From Trichobilharzia regenti (lineage: Eukaryota > Platyhelminthes > Trematoda > Strigeidida > Schistosomatidae): a stretch of 64,000 nt of DNA. The notes under the pieces are model-generated. The model saw nothing but the letters and a program-made list of their open reading frames with translations. It was not told the DNA's origin and searched no databases. This document shows, in pieces, positions 34,889-44,661 of this stretch (its first letter is position 1; the number at the start of each line of letters is the position of its first letter). The position numbers and the translations under genes are program-made. The stretch is from contig OX235262.1 of NCBI GenBank assembly GCA_944472135.2, positions 39,545,804 through 39,609,803 on the forward strand, in the 5' to 3' direction.

Positions 34889-35831
34889 TCGAATGACTCA
34901 TCAATCTCCGAAAACAATCGCTTCAAAGCATATCCCTGAATAGCTTCGATTCCCTGAACGCATTTATGGGAAAAACAGATGCCGTAGTTCTTCTATCGCA
35001 AAACATATTATAGATACTTGGCAAAAAGTAGATCTCTACACATCTTTTTTGAGGTACATCCTACTGTTGTAGAAGCCATAGCGATCAGGATGTTGAAACC
35101 AACTATATGTGTTCAAAAGCAATCTGTCATCACATTACACCCTCATCGGTAAACTTTATGTTGACATAAGAATAAATATATCATTATCCCTTCGATTTGG
35201 CCAGTTAACTTGGTCTATGTCTATTCTGTCACCCTTCAAAATCTGATTTTATTTCATTAAAATTCTTATGACAAGCACATGTATGATCAAACTGTTCGAA
35301 ATGAGTGTTGCGTAAATATAGTGTTACACAATTCAGATAAATTACGTCTTCCTTATTGTTTTGTCAAAAATCACTCAAAGGGAACTAAGTGTTTCATTAA
35401 CTTGTTGTATTTCCCATCAGTACGCTTTTTATTTTCTAATTAAGCAGTAATCAAGATATTGATAATGAGTGTACTTAAACTATTTTTATTTTACCTTTAG
35501 CGGAAATACTTTTGAGTTTTTAAATCACCAGTCGGCATTATGAGTACTCTTCATTCTACATACAATTCAATTTATTTTTATTTTTGTCTATTGACTAAGC
35601 TTATAGACTGAAGTCATTCTTGTCTAAAGTTAAAATCTTTAAGAAAAATAATTCTAAAATATGATCTGCACTCATAGTAGTGTGTGTAGACACTCATGTG
35701 ATAAGCTGCGTACGCTTTTATGAGCATGTTTGAACTCTGTTTTTTGAACTGAGATAGATAAGCGTTTGACCCAGTGATGCGTGATCAAAATCACTTAGTT
35801 TCAAATTAAACTTTATGGTGAAAAGAGAATC
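34889..35831 (-). repeat. Inverted duplication, right copy
   Basis: Reverse complement of 20748-21654 with few changes. The homology resumes at about 36460-36790 (non-LTR tail) and matches 20440-20735; the intervening 35832-36460 is a SINE pair present only here. The right copy is therefore the one that received a later insertion. Confidence 0.82.
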
Positions 35832-35871
35832 TTCTATAGTTGGTTTGTAAGGATTAGTTTTTTTTACCAGC

Positions 35872-36045
35872 TGATCACGGATTGATATCAGTTAGAGAAC
35901 CATTAAAAACCAGGGAGTACTGGACAACTGTTTCATCCTGGTTTGGGAATCATCGGCCGTATGCACCCGCTGGGGTTCGAACCCAGGACCTTCCAGATAC
36001 AAGGCAAGCTCATATACCATTCAGCCGCTGGGATCTGATTCAAAC
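35872..36045 (-). repeat. tRNA/hammerhead SINE (family C), minus copy of a head-to-head pair
   Basis: Minus strand: box A complement CATTCAGCCGCTGGGA, box B GGGTTCGAACCCCAGC intact. Hammerhead relic GGCCGATGATTCCCAAACCA, GGATGAAACAGTTGTCC (core CCGAUGA; GAAA intact; stem II weakened). Confidence 0.78.
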
Positions 36046-36114
36046 CAACTAGAGAAAATTAATCTGATGCTCGCTAGTGACTTGCTACAGGACAGAGTTT
36101 CTTGCAGTCTAGTG

Positions 36115-36410
36115 AGAAGTCGTGACCAGTGACGTTCATCCAGTCAAGTGTGAGGATGGATGTCCCACCGACGACATTGGTAGGAATCGCGCTAAATCAC
36201 GAATTGGCAAAAGTTAGAATTCATAAACTGAACATTGAGTCGAGTCCCAGTGGCTGAATGTTATACGGGCTTGGCTTGTAACCCAAAGGTCTTGGGTTCG
36301 AACCCTGGCAGTGGGTGCCTACTGCCGATGATTCCTAGACTAGGATAAAACAGCTGTCCAGTACTCCTAAGTTTCCCCAACGATTCTCTAACTGATATCA
36401 ATCTGTGATC
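36115..36410 (+). repeat. tRNA/hammerhead SINE (family C), plus copy of a head-to-head pair
   Basis: Near full length: 5' module AAGTCGTGACCAGTGACGTT, box A AGTGGCTGAATGTTATACGG, perfect box B GGGTTCGAACCCTGG. Hammerhead relic CTACTGCCGATGATTCCTAG, ACTAGGATAAAACAGCTGTCC. The spacing ACTGC-CGATGA supports an ancestral GTACTG stem I next to CUGAUGA. Confidence 0.78.
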
Positions 36411-36474
36411 AACTCGTAAAAAGAAAACAGAATCGGAAATGAATCAAAACAGATGACGTGATAACAAATAATTA

Positions 36475-36790
36475 TCGTTATTATTTGTATCTTGTGTTCT
36501 GAGCGGAATATGGGACTTAAGTAGTACACCACCACTGCAATCAGTTTTCTGGTATCATTTTCATCTGGCTACATGACTCTCCATAAGCTTTCACTTCTTC
36601 TTGATATGGTCTCCTCTATGTCACCGTTGGGGACACAGTCAACTCTCTGCTTCTGCATATTTGTTGAATATTAGTTTGTTAGCTGGTTCGATGCACGAGC
36701 AGAGTTTAATTTTGCTTATCCTTTTCAACCAGTTGGCCATTTGATTCTTAGTATCATACCAGAGAAGGCATCTGTTGATAAACATCCGTA
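36475..36790 (-). repeat. Non-LTR retrotransposon tail (minus)
   Basis: Begins TGTGTTCTGAGCGGAATATG (3' end) and runs through TCTGGTATCATTTTCATCTG; it is the inverted partner of 20440-20700. Confidence 0.62.
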
Positions 36791-37384
36791 GCGGAAATAA
36801 TTTTAGTAAAGCATGAGTCGAGTCCTTGAACTATGTAGAAACACTGAGAATTCTAATGGTGTCGATTTCCATACCAATTTCAAAGTAATGAAAGCCCGTC
36901 TATCTTTCATATTCTTTTGCAATAAGTAGTGAGATGCAACTAATATGATCACTGATAACAGCTTAAAGTAATGAACGATTGTTTCTTTTCTCTATCACTT
37001 ATCCAATTAGCTGAATATGTAATTCTTTATGTAGCCGAGGATGTCTGGTTTATTTCATTTCATGCACGTGTTTCTGTGAACCTTCATTTCCTTTCACCTT
37101 TTGCTTCATCAATTCCCTTAACTGCTAAACTTCTAGATCTTCTGATCTTTTAAGCAGATTCTCTGTTCGAATACCCACTATCCTTCCGGGGAATATTGTA
37201 GACGTTTTCACACTGCCACTTTCCATTGAGTTCAGAGTTCAGAAGGAAATGATTTAATTTCATGATGCTTTAACGACATTACATGCTTGTTTGTACACTC
37301 ATGCAATACAGGAGTCTGCTTGCCTAACTTACTCTTCACTTCGCACCGTAAGTGTGTGACATCTGATAATACTAGTCAATTGTT

Positions 37385-37475
37385 CAGGCTAGAGTAAGTG
37401 GGACGGGATTCGAACTTGTGATCCACTGACTAAAATCTGAGTGCTTAAACCAGTCAGTCACGTCTCCAATCAAAA
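37385..37475 (-). repeat. tRNA-like SINE head of another family
   Basis: Minus strand: ACTGACTGGTTTAAGCACTC (box-A-like) and CAAGTTCGAATCCCG (box B). The arms of a true tRNA do not pair well and no CCA-compatible acceptor stem is visible, so this is a tRNA-derived repeat. A weaker relative lies at 10140-10195 on the plus strand. Confidence 0.55.
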
Positions 37476-37847
37476 ACTAGGTGAGCTTTATGAATACGTC
37501 GGCTTTGAAAGCAGTCTAGTGAACCGAATTTCAATTGCTCACAATCATGCAAGCTGGTCTTTAGTTGTTTTATTGTTCCAACCTTGCTTCACTGAGTAAC
37601 TTAAGTAAATTCTTTTGAGGCCTAGTTACAACTAAGAGACAGAGATAGATAGACACACGGAGAGAGAGAGATAAGTTTTTTAGTGAGCACAGTTGGTGTA
37701 AAAACTTTTGATCTCAGTAAAACGATGGACAAGAGAATGCTTAGAATCACACATACCCAGCCACAAAAGAAATCAGTATACCAAAGACCATAATTAAAAA
37801 TGATCATAAAAGTTGATAATTACGCCCGCATCTCCTGGTTTAATTAG

Positions 37848-37850
<3 letters not shown>

Positions 37851-37881
<31 letters not shown>
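37851..37881. repeat. (AT)n microsatellite
   Basis: About fifteen tandem AT units. Confidence 0.9.
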
Positions 37882-37883
<2 letters not shown>

Positions 37884-38699
37884 CGACTCACCTACCACAA
37901 GCTTTGAACATCTTATCAAAGCTAAGAAGTTGGTTGTGGTGATGGACACCGACTGAGAAATATTTCGCTATTAGTATTACGTCACAACAACCATTGTTGC
38001 CATGCTTGTGTGTGTGCGTGCTTTGAAGACAATTCGAGTTCAGTCTCACCATCTGACTCACAGACTAATTTGCTTAGAAATGTACAACTTAGTTAATTAT
38101 TAGAGCAGATAAACTAATCTAAAGGTAACCCCATGCTGACTCTTGATGTTACCGTTTGTTCGCTTGTATGTCTGTTTGCTTTTAACTAGATAATTAGATG
38201 ATGTTTAAGCCTTTAACTGACGAAGTCTTTGTGACTTTAAGCTGTCTAAATAATATGTGATAAAGTGAATATTTTTAAGCTTTGGTTACACTTATTATGA
38301 TAATTGGTGGTAATGAAATCCGAATCTTACGTAATCTGTTATTCGTGATGCTTCAGCATCACAGTGTCTAGTGGTGGTACTTACAAATCTGTTGAATGAT
38401 AATAATTATAATAGACATGTTGAGGTTAAGCACGAAGTTTCATTATACCTCGCTATTGAAAAGCAGTAGGGAAGTAATCACTCCTTCTTGATATCACAGG
38501 TTAGTTACAGACACACTGTTGTTGAATATAACGGAATCTGACTTCCTGAAATTACGAGTTTTGAATTAGTCGCCAAATGACTTTATTTTTTGGACCGAAA
38601 AGCTCAGTGTCTGCTGACAAATTTGCTCGGTGTACGGACGCTTCACCTCTCCCTTAAAGATAAAATGGTTCTGTTTTTGTCGCTGGTGGCTAACAATGG

Positions 38700-38990
38700 A
38701 AACTAGGATTGAAGTTTCGTCCTGCTTAGGACTTGTCAGTTGAATGTATGTGCATCCCAGTTAGTTACGGTGCTTCCATTGAGAATCGAATTCACAGTCC
38801 TTCATTTCGAGCACAAAGTGACTCAATGCTATTCTCAAGATATTACTGAAGCGTCCGTACTAGCAAGCAACCAACTTTTCAACAGAGACGGAGAAATTCG
38901 GTTCAATGTAATCAATGAAAAGGAAATTCAAAATAACAAATAACAACTGCTATGCGTTGCACAAAAGGTGACTCTCGCAGGTCAGTGGCT
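38700..38990 (-). repeat. Sm-alpha-like repeat with hammerhead relic (family D), minus
   Basis: Minus strand contains CAACTGACAAGTCCTAAGCA then GGACGAAACTTCAATCC. GAAA and stem II (GTCC/GGAC) are intact; CUGAUGA reads CUGACAA. The adjoining ATTCGATTCTCAATGG region is tRNA-like box B, and 38955-38985 repeats the lead-in of the copy at 7475. Confidence 0.62.
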
Positions 38991-39244
38991 TTAGCTTTTG
39001 CTGGTTTCAAAGCTGTAAAATAAATTGTTCAGCAGTGAACAGTCAAGAGGATTAAAACTTCATCTGCCATTTTGATCGCTCTACCCTGATCAAGTGGGAT
39101 TTGCACACACATTCTACATATCAGAAAGACTTTAAAGAGAGAATCTGAATTATCCTGCATAACTCAGACCGAATTGCCAATACTGAATATGATGTGATGA
39201 AACCAATAAGTGATACACCACTTCTGTATGACTACAGCATGAAG

Positions 39245-39560
39245 TCGCCTGAAGTTCTAGTGAAAACTAGTGACTAGTGGAGTCTACCAAGTTGGGTGTG
39301 TGAGGAAAAATAGTCGCTGACGACAATGGTTGGTGGTAACTCTGTGCATATCGAGAACTGACAGAATTCGAAATTCCTGAATCATCGGATCCTGACCCAG
39401 TGGCTGAATGGTCGAGTGATTCACCTAGTAACCCTAAGATCCTAAGTTCGATCCCTGGTGGAGATCATAGTCGCCTACCGTTTAAATGTCCCAAGTTGGG
39501 ACAAAACATCTGCCCAGTATTCCATCGTTTTCACGGGTTCTCCAGCTGACATGAATTCGT
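39245..39560 (+). repeat. tRNA/hammerhead SINE (family C)
   Basis: Box A AGTGGCTGAATGGTCGAGTG and box B AAGTTCGATCCCTGG are good. The hammerhead part (TTTAAATGTCCCAAGTTGGG, ACAAAACATCTGCCC) has lost the core. Tail GGTTCTCCAGCTGACATGAA. Confidence 0.68.
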
Positions 39561-39954
39561 GGTCATTGTTGAAGCTAGTCAAGTCCTTACAAACCACTAC
39601 TTGAGAATAGCTCATATGTTCTACAGACCGTTCTTGTTCTAATTAACTCTTAGTCCAGACAACTGTGAATATACAGATATCTTTAAATTAAGAAAAACTT
39701 AGTTTCCAGTTGATGAGGCAAAAGAGAAAAGAAGAGCAATACTACAAATATCTGTCAGATGCTTTCGCTTAATACTAAATGAATCTATTTGCTTCTCATA
39801 ATCCATTTAACTCAATGTGGGAAATAAACTTATAGGCTATTGGTTCGACTCCAGTTATCTCTAGATTATTTTTATATAGATTGAAGACATCTTTAATACT
39901 TCAATTTAGATACTGATCTCCAGTCAGCATCAGTTAGAGGATGATGACTGGAAA

Positions 39955-40070
39955 CAAATGGAGCTGTCATACATTTATTCCCCTTAACGAATTTGAACAA
40001 AGCAATAACTACAGATTTTGCGGAATAAAGGGGTACCATCTTTTATTTTGTTGCCTTCTCGTCAGCTGTT
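39955..40070 (-). ncRNA. Hammerhead-like motif, PLE-type (minus)
   Basis: Minus strand: ACAG, CTGACGA, GAAGGCAAC, AAAA (GAAA with one change), then TAAAAGATGGTACC. Same layout as 8414 and 40789, and followed on the minus strand by the conserved block CATTTATTCCCCTTAACGAA (complement of 8495-8515). Confidence 0.6.
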
Positions 40071-40399
40071 TACAAGCAAAAGACATCTCTGAACAGTCGT
40101 TTCTTCCTAATGTGATACCGTTCATAAGTGTACAACTATGACATACCAGAGATGAAACCTGTGACTTCTAAGTCTCCAGTACTAACGATGATCATAGTGA
40201 TAGCAAAAATAATGATCATAAAGTTTATGCAGGTGACGATAGGGATAACGAAGGTAGTGTATATGTAGACAATTCAACAACAAATAAAGTAAATAAATCA
40301 TATCTTAGAAGGTGAAATGAACAGATAATCAGAGTTTAAATAAACATCACAAAAGTATGAAAGAAATGGAAAATGAGGAAGAATGGGAGAGTTTTGATT

Positions 40400-40466
40400 A
40401 GAATTCACCTAGGCCAAGGGAGAGACAAAGGTAGAACAAACTCCCTTTGTATGCAAATAGGATTGT
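40400..40466 (-). pseudogene. Host PLE, segment 3 (C-terminal tail)
   Basis: Minus frame reads NPICIQREFVLPLSLPWPR and stop, aligning with KPKLCVQKRFVKPLSLPW of the ORF ending at 43843. It is the end of the PLE gene whose preceding parts lie at 40880-41100 and 44192-44430. The separation is due to two insertions. Confidence 0.82.
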
Positions 40467-40879
40467 CTTTAACCTCACCCATTTTATAATCTTTAATTTC
40501 GTCTGTCTCTTGTCTCTATGATTTGAGTTGAACTCAGTACACTGTTACCTGATTTATTAGTCCCTCTGGATCTAACGCATAATTCGTCTTTATTACATAA
40601 CTCCCTTACCATTGTATGCATACAATTATTTTGTTTAAACCTGAACTGCCTGTGTAAAAACTGTATAAGCGCAATTTTCTGAACACTGTTCACTAATTGT
40701 GGAACTTTCTGTCAACTGACAACATGTAAAATTCGCAAGTATGTTAAAACTTTTCTGTACGTAAACCTCATAATTTAATTAGGCTGTAAGCAGCTGATGA
40801 GGAGCCAACGAAATAAATGATGGTACCATATTATTCAGCACAAACCACTGTTGTTCTTGCTTTATTCAAATAGGATTGT
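40454..40879 (+). mobile_element. 400-bp hammerhead-bearing insertion with 13-bp target duplication
   Basis: CAAATAGGATTGT at 40454-40466 is repeated exactly at 40867-40879, bracketing a 400-bp insert (40467-40866). Removing one copy and the insert rejoins the minus-strand PLE frame across ...ELVREN / NPICIQRE.... The insert encodes no protein. It carries a hammerhead core at 40789-40840 and ends soon after it (TGTTGTTCTTGCTTTATTC), as the PLE 3' region does at 8466-8485. I infer a non-autonomous PLE derivative made of a terminal repeat, similar in plan to retrozymes. Confidence 0.83.
40789..40840 (+). ncRNA. Hammerhead ribozyme with consensus catalytic core
   Basis: AGCAG, CTGATGA, GGAGCCAAC, GAAA, then a TAAAT...ATTAT hairpin around GGTACC and CAGCA. 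Both catalytic boxes are exactly consensus. Stem III pairs (ATAAAT/ATTAT region), stem I pairs with one mismatch, and stem II is minimal. It is the best core in the window and belongs to the PLE/retrozyme type. Activity is inferred, not shown. Confidence 0.75.
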
Positions 40880-41112
40880 TCTCTCGAACTAATTCCCATA
40901 GCTTCGGCTTTGTATAAAAGGCAGGTTCGAATTCCGTTCGAAAGTTTTGGCGGAACGCAACAGATAACTTTGAAGGCATGTCACCTTCTGTCCACTTGGG
41001 GTGAACCGTGTCAATCAAATGAGACAAAATAGAACTTCTTATAGAATCTACTTGGCGTTTTCTGAGTCATGAAGGAAGATATTCATTAATACGTTTGTTG
41101 AGTTGTCTAATT
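40880..41112 (-). pseudogene. Host PLE, segment 2 (GIY-YIG C-terminal half)
   Basis: Minus frame gives NKRINEYLPSWLRKRQVDSI, then RSSILSHLIDT, matching RKRVAEHYPVWLMKGE... and KSSICDHLLES of the intact copy. Later residues are frameshifted. The upstream part of the same domain lies 3.1 kb away at 44192-44430. Confidence 0.8.
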
Positions 41113-41238
41113 ACGAAAAATACCCATTAATTCATAAGTAAAAACACAGTTTTTTTGCTCAGCGAAGAAATTTCTTTTCAACGACTTCATTTTCAAGCTG
41201 TACAGTCGTATTTATATTACAGAAAAAGGTTATTAAGT

Positions 41239-41460
41239 GGCACTAAATAATTGCTCAGTCAATGTACGTATATATGTGATAAAAGTTATAAGGGGTAGAG
41301 TTGAAGTGGATAAATTACAAAAATATTAAAGATTGTATTATAACAAAAATGGCACTAAATAATTGATCAGTCAATGTACGTATATATGTGATAAAAGTTA
41401 TAAGGGGTAGAGTTGAAGTGGATAAATTACAAACATATGAAAGATTATTCTATAACAAAA
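41239..41460. repeat. 112-bp tandem duplication at the PLE end (mirrored at 43965-44180)
   Basis: GGCACTAAATAATTG(C/A)TCAG starts at 41239 and again at 41351. The unit carries TTATAAGGGGTAGAGTTGAA. The same two units are present inverted at the other end of the palindrome. Confidence 0.88.
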
Positions 41461-41582
41461 ATGTCAAGTGTTGTCTAACAAATTATGAAAATTAGGAGTA
41501 CGATTACGATAAGAATGAAGATGTGAAGTGAAGTGGAAAGAATTCAAGTGGTAAAATAAAATAAAAACTAGAAAGAAAATTA

Positions 41583-42515
41583 TTATGACCAAGGTAAAGA
41601 AAGGGGTTTGACAAAACGCTTTTGAACACATAATTTAGGTTTCTGTTCATGTATAGCTAAAGCTTCGGCTATGCATAAGTGCAGAAAACGTAAACTTTTG
41701 GATCGATTGGATTTTGCCATGTATATAACTTTGAAGGATGAATCACGTGGGGCTAAATGACCAGACTCTAACAGGTGATCACAGATAGACGACTTTGCAG
41801 TTCTACGTTCGCCTTTCATTAACCAAACCGGATAGTGTTCAGCTACACGTTTTCGGAGATTACGCTTACAACGTCCAATATAAACAGCTCCACAAGAGCA
41901 AGTAAAAGAGTAAATGCACATAGATGTGGACAAAAGCGGTAATCTATCCTTGACGCATTGTCTAATCATATTTCGGCTGGTAAAAACTAGATGCAAGTCA
42001 GCTGCAGGAAAAGTACGTTTAATACATTTAGATAAACGATTTTTAATCAATTCTGAAATGGTGTCACCTTTGAATGCAAGACTCATAAACAGTTTTTTCT
42101 TTGGTACTGTGACTTGTCTCGGGGTGGATTCTTTCTTGATGTTACGTTCAATGAACCTTTTGGGATAACCATTATTAAGGAGATTTGATCGAAGGTTGTC
42201 TAGTTCCCTATCGATTGTCTCTGGAGAGCAAATCTTACGAATTCTGGAGCATAAGGAGTGAATAAGATTTCTCTTTCTCCCTAAAGGTACCCAACTGTTG
42301 AAGTTAGTGTACTGCCCAGTGAATGTTGGCTTTCGGTAAATCGACCTAAGAAGCGTTCCATTCTCTCTTCTATCTAGCTTAACATCAAGAAAGTGAAACG
42401 AAGAATCCGACTCTTCTTCGATCGTGAAAAGCAAAGATGGGTGAGAATCATTAAATATTCTAAGAAGTTCAGCAGTTGAAGTGTTTTCATCACATACAAT
42501 GAAGGTATCATCAAC
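41583..42515 (-). pseudogene. PLE inverted arm: RT C-terminus plus GIY-YIG (truncated ORF)
   Basis: The minus ORF of 283 codons is identical in protein to residues 157-439 of the plus ORF at 42524; its open frame extends upstream to the junction at 42515, just at the YVDD motif (only VDD remains). It lacks RT motifs A and B, so it cannot be an active enzyme on its own. The Cys-containing GIY-YIG region (CIYSFTCSCGAVYIGR) is intact. It is the shorter partner of the head-to-head pair. Confidence 0.88.
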
Positions 42516-42523
42516 CAGTTAGA

Positions 42524-43843
42524 TTGAATCTATGTAAACATAGTCTTTCCGACACTTTTGACTTCGTCAGTTGTGTTGATGAAATTAATGTGACTGGTAA
42601 GCATATGATTTCGTTAGATATTTGTTCATTGTTCACAAATGTACCACTAGTAGACACTATCTGCTATCTATGCGAGTATATTGAATCAAATAACATGAAC
42701 ATTGGCTTACCAACTGATTATCTTAAACAACTACTATTGAGATGCACACTGAATGTGCAATTTAGATTTAATGATGTCATCTACAACCAAAGAGATGGAG
42801 TCGCCATGGGGTCCCCTTTAGGACCGCTCTTAGCGGACGTTTTCATGGCTAGCTTAGAGAATGGCCCACTAAAGGAAACCATCGATAGTCTGTTTATGTA
42901 TAAAAGATATGTTGATGATACCTTCATTGTATGTGATGAAAACACTTCAACTGCTGAACTTCTTAGAATATTTAATGGTTCTCACCCATCTTTGCTTTTC
43001 ACGATCGAAGAAGAGTCGGATTCTTCGTTTCACTTTCTTGATGTTAAGCTAGATAGAAGAGAGAATGGAACGCTTCTTAGGTCGATTTACCGAAAGCCAA
43101 CATTCACTGGGCAGTACACTAACTTCAACAGTTGGGTACCTTTAGGGAGAAAGAGAAATCTTATTCACTCCTTATGCTCCAGAATTCGTAAGATCTGCTC
43201 TCCAGAGACAATCGATAGGGAACTAGACAACCTTCGATCAAATCTCCTTAATAATGGTTATCCCAAAAGGTTCATTGAACGTAACATCAAGAAAGAATCC
43301 ACCCCGAGACAAGTCACAGTACCAAAGAAAAAGCTGTTTATGAGTCTTGCATTCAAAGGTGACACCATTTCAGAATTGATTAAAAATCGTTTATCTAAAT
43401 GTATTAAACGTACTTTTCCTGCAGCTGACCTGCATCTAGTTTTTACCAGCCGAAATATGATCAGACAATGCGTCAAGGATAGATTACCGCTTTTGTCCAC
43501 ATCTATGTGCATTTACTCTTTTACTTGCTCTTGTGGAGCTGTTTATATTGGACGTTGTAAGCGTAATCTCCGAAAACGTGTAGCTGAACACTATCCGGTT
43601 TGGTTAATGAAAGGCGAACGTAGAACTGCAAAGTCGTCTATCTGTGATCACCTGTTAGAGTCTGGTCATTTAGCCCCACGTGATTCATCCTTCAAAGTTA
43701 TATACATGGCAAAATCCAATCGATCCAAAAGTTTACGTTTTCTGCACTTATGCATAGCCGAAGCTTTAGCTATACATGAACAGAAACCTAAATTATGTGT
43801 TCAAAAGCGTTTTGTCAAACCCCTTTCTTTACCTTGGTCATAA
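42524..43843 (+). CDS. Penelope-like element polyprotein: reverse transcriptase plus GIY-YIG endonuclease (5'-truncated)
   Basis: This is the longest ORF in the window, 439 codons (first codon TTG; the frame stays open upstream into the junction, so no true start is present). RT motif A SLDICSLFTNVP at 30-41, motif B GVAMGSPLGP at 92-101 and the catalytic motif C YVDD at 129-132 are intact. The N-terminal fingers (RT motifs 1-2) are missing. A PLE-type FLDVKLDRRENGTLLRSIYR block lies at 171-190. A C-terminal GIY-YIG endonuclease spans about 329-420, with CIYSFTCSCGAVYIGR at 329-344. The tail KPKLCVQKRF...LSLPW is conserved in the other PLE relics here. In the family, the RT copies element RNA and the nuclease nicks the target. 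No stops occur, so insertion looks recent, but 5' truncation should make this copy inactive. Confidence 0.93.
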   Translation: MNLCKHSLSDTFDFVSCVDEINVTGKHMISLDICSLFTNVPLVDTICYLCEYIESNNMNIGLPTDYLKQLLLRCTLNVQFRFNDVIYNQRDGVAMGSPLGPLLADVFMASLENGPLKETIDSLFMYKRYVDDTFIVCDENTSTAELLRIFNGSHPSLLFTIEEESDSSFHFLDVKLDRRENGTLLRSIYRKPTFTGQYTNFNSWVPLGRKRNLIHSLCSRIRKICSPETIDRELDNLRSNLLNNGYPKRFIERNIKKESTPRQVTVPKKKLFMSLAFKGDTISELIKNRLSKCIKRTFPAADLHLVFTSRNMIRQCVKDRLPLLSTSMCIYSFTCSCGAVYIGRCKRNLRKRVAEHYPVWLMKGERRTAKSSICDHLLESGHLAPRDSSFKVIYMAKSNRSKSLRFLHLCIAEALAIHEQKPKLCVQKRFVKPLSLPWS

Positions 43844-44191
43844 TAATTTTCTTTCTAGTTTTTATTTTATTTTACCACTTGAATTCTTTCCACTTCACTT
43901 CACATCTTCATTCTTATCGTAATCGTACTCCTAATTTTCATAATTTTTTAGACAACACTTGACATTTTTGTTATAGAATAATCTTTCATATGTTTGTAAT
44001 TTATCCACTTCAACTCTACCCCTTATAACTTTTATCACATATATACGTACATTGACTGATCAATTATTTAGTGCCATTTTTGTTATAATACAATCTTTAA
44101 TATTTTTGTAATTTATCCACTTCAACTCTACCCCTTATAACTTTTATCACATATACGTACATTGACTGAGCAATTATTTAGTTGTCTAATT

Positions 44192-44430
44192 TTTCGCCTT
44201 AGGTAGCTTCCTCCGAAGAAGCAGCTAAATAAGCAGATACACATAGAAGTGGTACAGCTAGGCAGCTTATCTTCTGCTTGAGGAATATTAAAGCTTTATT
44301 TCAGGCAACATGTAGACATATAGTACAAAAGTTTTCCAAAATATATCTCCTACATACTTGATTTTCATGTAATGTGATAATCTGAAGTCTATTATGTGAG
44401 TTAGTGCTTTCCCATATGAAGAGATAACCG
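44192..44430 (-). pseudogene. Host PLE, segment 1 (start of the GIY-YIG domain)
   Basis: Minus frame reads IPQAEDKLPSCTTSMCICLF, then SCFFGGSYLRRKIRQ, which aligns residue by residue with VKDRLPLLSTSMCIYSFTCS then CGAVYIGRCKRNL of the intact copy. Key residues are lost (CSCG to CFFG, YIGR to YLRR). The frame continues into 41112 once the 3-kb insertion is removed. The RT part upstream is not recognisable. Confidence 0.75.
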
Positions 44431-44661
44431 AATCAGTAGATTCTTTCTTCATTTCCTCCCAAGAATTGCACAGTGTTTTGTTGAAAGCTGAGTAAATGTG
44501 TTCACGAGTCCATGTAGTGATTATCTGATATAATTACATGATTAAAACAATAAGAATTGCAGAAGAGTTGAAGCATTTCGATGGGGGGAAATTCTGGTGG
44601 CCTAGTGATTTAAGCAGACCACCACAGATGTATGCGATAACTCGGCTGGAAGAATACAAAC

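Larger units (their letters stand above)
41101..44191. mobile_element. Palindromic PLE insertion (3.07 kb) with 12-bp target duplication
   Basis: AGTTGTCTAATT occurs at 41101-41112 and 44180-44191. Between them lies a minus-strand 5'-truncated PLE copy (41242-42515) joined head to head with a longer plus copy (42516-44182). The arms 41242-42515 and 42911-44182 are nearly identical: I noticed one coding difference (41996/43430, silent Leu codon) and a 2-bp TA change. The unpaired centre is 42516-42910; 41113-41241 is extra terminal sequence shared with 14640-14760. Both arms end in a 112-bp tandem duplication. Excising it rejoins the surrounding PLE frame. Confidence 0.87.

Noticed and set aside
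41239..41460. CRISPR-like repeat array
   Set aside because: Only two 112-bp tandem units with no spacers, in a eukaryotic retroelement end.
41583..42434. A separate 283-aa gene on the minus strand
   Set aside because: Its protein is identical to the C-terminal part of the plus ORF at 42524. It is the inverted arm of the same palindromic PLE, cut at the YVDD motif.
41914..43512. Two 84-aa ORFs antisense to the PLE ORFs
   Set aside because: They mirror each other only because the arms are inverted copies; they are antisense shadows of the RT-endonuclease frame.
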